From the NCBI RefSeq assembly GCF_002021565.1, contig NZ_MSZX01000001.1:27-64026 (forward strand): a DNA stretch of 64,000 bases. The letters run 5' to 3'. The stretch comes from Paenibacillus selenitireducens (lineage in GTDB: Bacteria; Bacillota; Bacilli; Paenibacillales; Paenibacillaceae). The stretch's first letter is position 1. The number at the start of each line of letters is the position of its first letter. Under the pieces are notes generated by a model. It was not told where the DNA came from, did not search any database, and saw only the letters and a list, made by a program, of their open reading frames with translations. The position numbers and the translations under genes are program-made. Shown in pieces: positions 62,772 to 64,000 of this stretch.

Positions 62772-63758
62772 ATGATGGTGCACGTTTTTGTAACCAATGA
62801 TTGTAATTTAAGTTGTGATTACTGTTACGTATCAGAACTAAGAGAAAAACTATATTTTAGAACAGAATTTATTGATTCTTTAATCTCTTTCATCAATAGA
62901 GCTTTAAGCCTCAATAAATCAGAAAAAGTGCTCCTGAATTTTTTTGGAGGAGAACCTCTGCTCAATAAGCGTGTAATAGAAGAAATTATTTTAGCTTCGA
63001 ACAAAATAAACGTAAAAACAAATTTTATGATGACAACAAACGGCACGCTTTTAACAAAAAGTATCATAGATTATCTTGCAGAACATAATTTTATCTTGTC
63101 AGTAAGTCTTGATGGTACTCCAGAGGTTCATAACCGGCATCGAACGTACGCTAACGGGGAACCCTCATGGGAAAAAATAAAGCCTAATCTGGAGTATCTA
63201 CTAAAAAAAATTCCTGGGTCAACTGCAAGGATAACCTACAATTCTGACAATGTTTCAGAACTCTATCAAAGCATCTTATTTTTAGCAGATCAGGGCTTTC
63301 AAGAGATTAAGCCTATACCTAACTTTTTAGATGAAGGTTGGGAAGATGAACATTTTTCTATTCTCAGAGAGCAGTTTGATAAAATCGCAAGCTTCTCGGA
63401 GAAAAATAAGAATATAGGTCTGTCTATGTTAAAAAAAAAATTACGTATACAAGGGGATTGTTCTGGAGGATTTGATAGTTTTTCAATTAACGCAAATGGC
63501 GATATCTACCCATGTACATACGTTGTAGGCGAAGAAAAATTTCGTTTAGGAAATATAAACAGCGCAGATAATTACGAACTGCAGAAGTTTCCTACTGATC
63601 ATAAGCAGCGGACAGATTGTCAAGGGTGTTCTTATTTTGAGTCCTGTACAAGTTCCAGGTGTATTTTTGTTAACTACAAAATGACCGGAGAACTATGTAA
63701 ACCAAGCGGTTTCTTTTGCGCATATGAGCGAATGGAAAGTTCTTATGCACTAAGATGA
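62772..63758 (+). CDS. Radical SAM/SPASM peptide maturase
   Basis: The protein has about 328 residues. The N-terminal radical SAM cluster motif CNLSCDYC lies in VFVTNDCNLSCDYCYVSELR; NFFGGEPLLNKRVIEEIILA and SVSLDGTPEVHNRHRTY are SAM-binding segments. The C-terminal SPASM region has GDCSGGFDSFSINANGDIYP, then C-x2-C-x5-C and later Cys (DCQGCSYFESCTSSRCIF, ELCKPSGFFCAYER) for auxiliary clusters. This type installs thioether or similar bonds in ribosomal peptides. ATG 62772 is preferred because GGAG lies 8 nt upstream; ATG 62757 is open but has only a distant AAGGAA. Its AT-rich composition differs sharply from the core genome. Confidence 0.88.
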   Translation: MMVHVFVTNDCNLSCDYCYVSELREKLYFRTEFIDSLISFINRALSLNKSEKVLLNFFGGEPLLNKRVIEEIILASNKINVKTNFMMTTNGTLLTKSIIDYLAEHNFILSVSLDGTPEVHNRHRTYANGEPSWEKIKPNLEYLLKKIPGSTARITYNSDNVSELYQSILFLADQGFQEIKPIPNFLDEGWEDEHFSILREQFDKIASFSEKNKNIGLSMLKKKLRIQGDCSGGFDSFSINANGDIYPCTYVVGEEKFRLGNINSADNYELQKFPTDHKQRTDCQGCSYFESCTSSRCIFVNYKMTGELCKPSGFFCAYERMESSYALR

Positions 63759-63774
63759 AAGATATCGTATAGCC

Positions 63775-63791
63775 CTCTACCTATAGTAGAG
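63775..63791 (+). other. Hairpin between maturase and precursor
   Basis: CTCTAC-CTATA-GTAGAG, perfect 6-bp arms without a T-run. It could adjust precursor versus maturase expression. Confidence 0.4.
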
Positions 63792-63832
63792 AGTTATTTG
63801 ATATATATATTAAATTATGAGGAGGAGAAAAG

Positions 63833-63982
63833 ATGAAAATCAAGCCGGAAAAAAGGGAAGACCTGAGGTTGGATGTTAAAGGATACGGTTGTTGGGATGA
63901 CTGTGATGTTTATTATGCAAACGCCTCAAATGAATATGGCTGTGGTTGGAAAAAGACTGCTTATAATAATCCATTCGCCTAA
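63833..63982 (+). CDS. Candidate RiPP precursor peptide (Cys-containing)
   Basis: A 49-residue peptide: MKIKPEKREDLRLDVKGYG (charged, leader-like), then CWDDCDVYYANASNEYGCGW and KKTAYNNPFA. GGAGGAG lies 6 nt before the ATG, an excellent ribosome site. It is 74 bp behind the radical SAM/SPASM gene on the same strand. Three Cys with nearby Asp, Asn and Tyr in the second half fit a thioether-forming sactipeptide or ranthipeptide substrate, but I do not recognise a named family. The window ends 18 bp later, so transport, protease or further precursor genes may follow outside. Confidence 0.75.
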   Translation: MKIKPEKREDLRLDVKGYGCWDDCDVYYANASNEYGCGWKKTAYNNPFA

Positions 63983-64000
63983 AAGTGATGGAAAATGGAA

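Noticed and set aside
63141-63165. TAACGGGGAAC inside the maturase gene as another repeat copy
   Set aside because: It lies within conserved coding sequence and lacks the hairpin and second end word; chance match.
62757-63982. SCIFF or freyrasin-type RiPP assignment
   Set aside because: The peptide has only three Cys in the core and lacks the six-Cys spacing of SCIFF and the repeated C-x3-D of freyrasin, so a named class is not justified.

Overview
The window is chromosomal DNA from a spore-forming Firmicute, most probably a Paenibacillus. The evidence is strong GGAGG-type Shine-Dalgarno sites, intrinsic terminators, a sufCDSUB cluster, mtnA/mtnK, uppP, yfkAB, yunC/yunD homologues and many sporulation genes: a CotF-like coat protein, YjcZ, a sporulenol-type squalene-hopene cyclase, YhbH, SpoVR and cotJABC.

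Region 1 to about 12.1 kb is accessory DNA. It holds small stress, spore and regulatory genes, decayed gene fragments (GNAT, RCC1 and unidentified tails) and a family of short dispersed repeats. The repeats keep constant TAACGGG-containing ends around different terminator-like hairpins. From 9.6 to 12.1 kb there is a mobile-element-like regulatory strip: small membrane peptides divergent from a ribbon-helix-helix gene with palindromic operators between them, and a LexA-like repressor split into two genes.

Region 12.1 to 38 kb is the main discovery. The sporulation gene yhbH is split. Its 5' part lies at 37264-37932 and its 3' part at 12303-12803, on the same strand and in collinear order, separated by 24,478 bp. 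The two junctions share GGA. The outer arms rebuild an uninterrupted yhbH of 383 codons in frame. The inner arms rebuild a near-perfect 11-bp inverted repeat, as expected for a serine-integrase attP. A complete large serine recombinase (27991-29544) lies inside. This is the layout of a skin-like intervening element, but the cargo is metabolic: an amino-sugar kinase/SIS/ROK/asparaginase/peptidase/CutC operon with its own promoter next to the left end, a sugar ABC importer with a YesMN-type two-component system, DegV, Sir2, a DNA glycosylase, a DUF5107 protein, an orphan CAT domain and an ABC exporter. The next gene, spoVR, overlaps yhbH and is itself cut after about 60 codons, so a second break affects the same sporulation operon.

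Region 38 to 61.4 kb is ordinary core genome: small membrane proteins, c-di-GMP turnover proteins (PAS-GGDEF-EAL and two HD-GYP), methionine salvage (mtnK-mtnA), Fe-S assembly (sufCDSUB), yunD, uppP, yfkAB, a CNNM/CBS protein, cotJABC, a MarR-nitroreductase-monooxygenase operon, and tRNA-Glu, tRNA-Gly and tRNA-Leu.

Beyond the tRNAs, 61.4 to 64 kb is foreign and AT-rich at its end. It carries wrecks of a two-component system and a peptide-type ABC transporter, then an intact radical SAM/SPASM maturase followed by a 49-residue Cys-containing candidate RiPP precursor that reaches the window edge.
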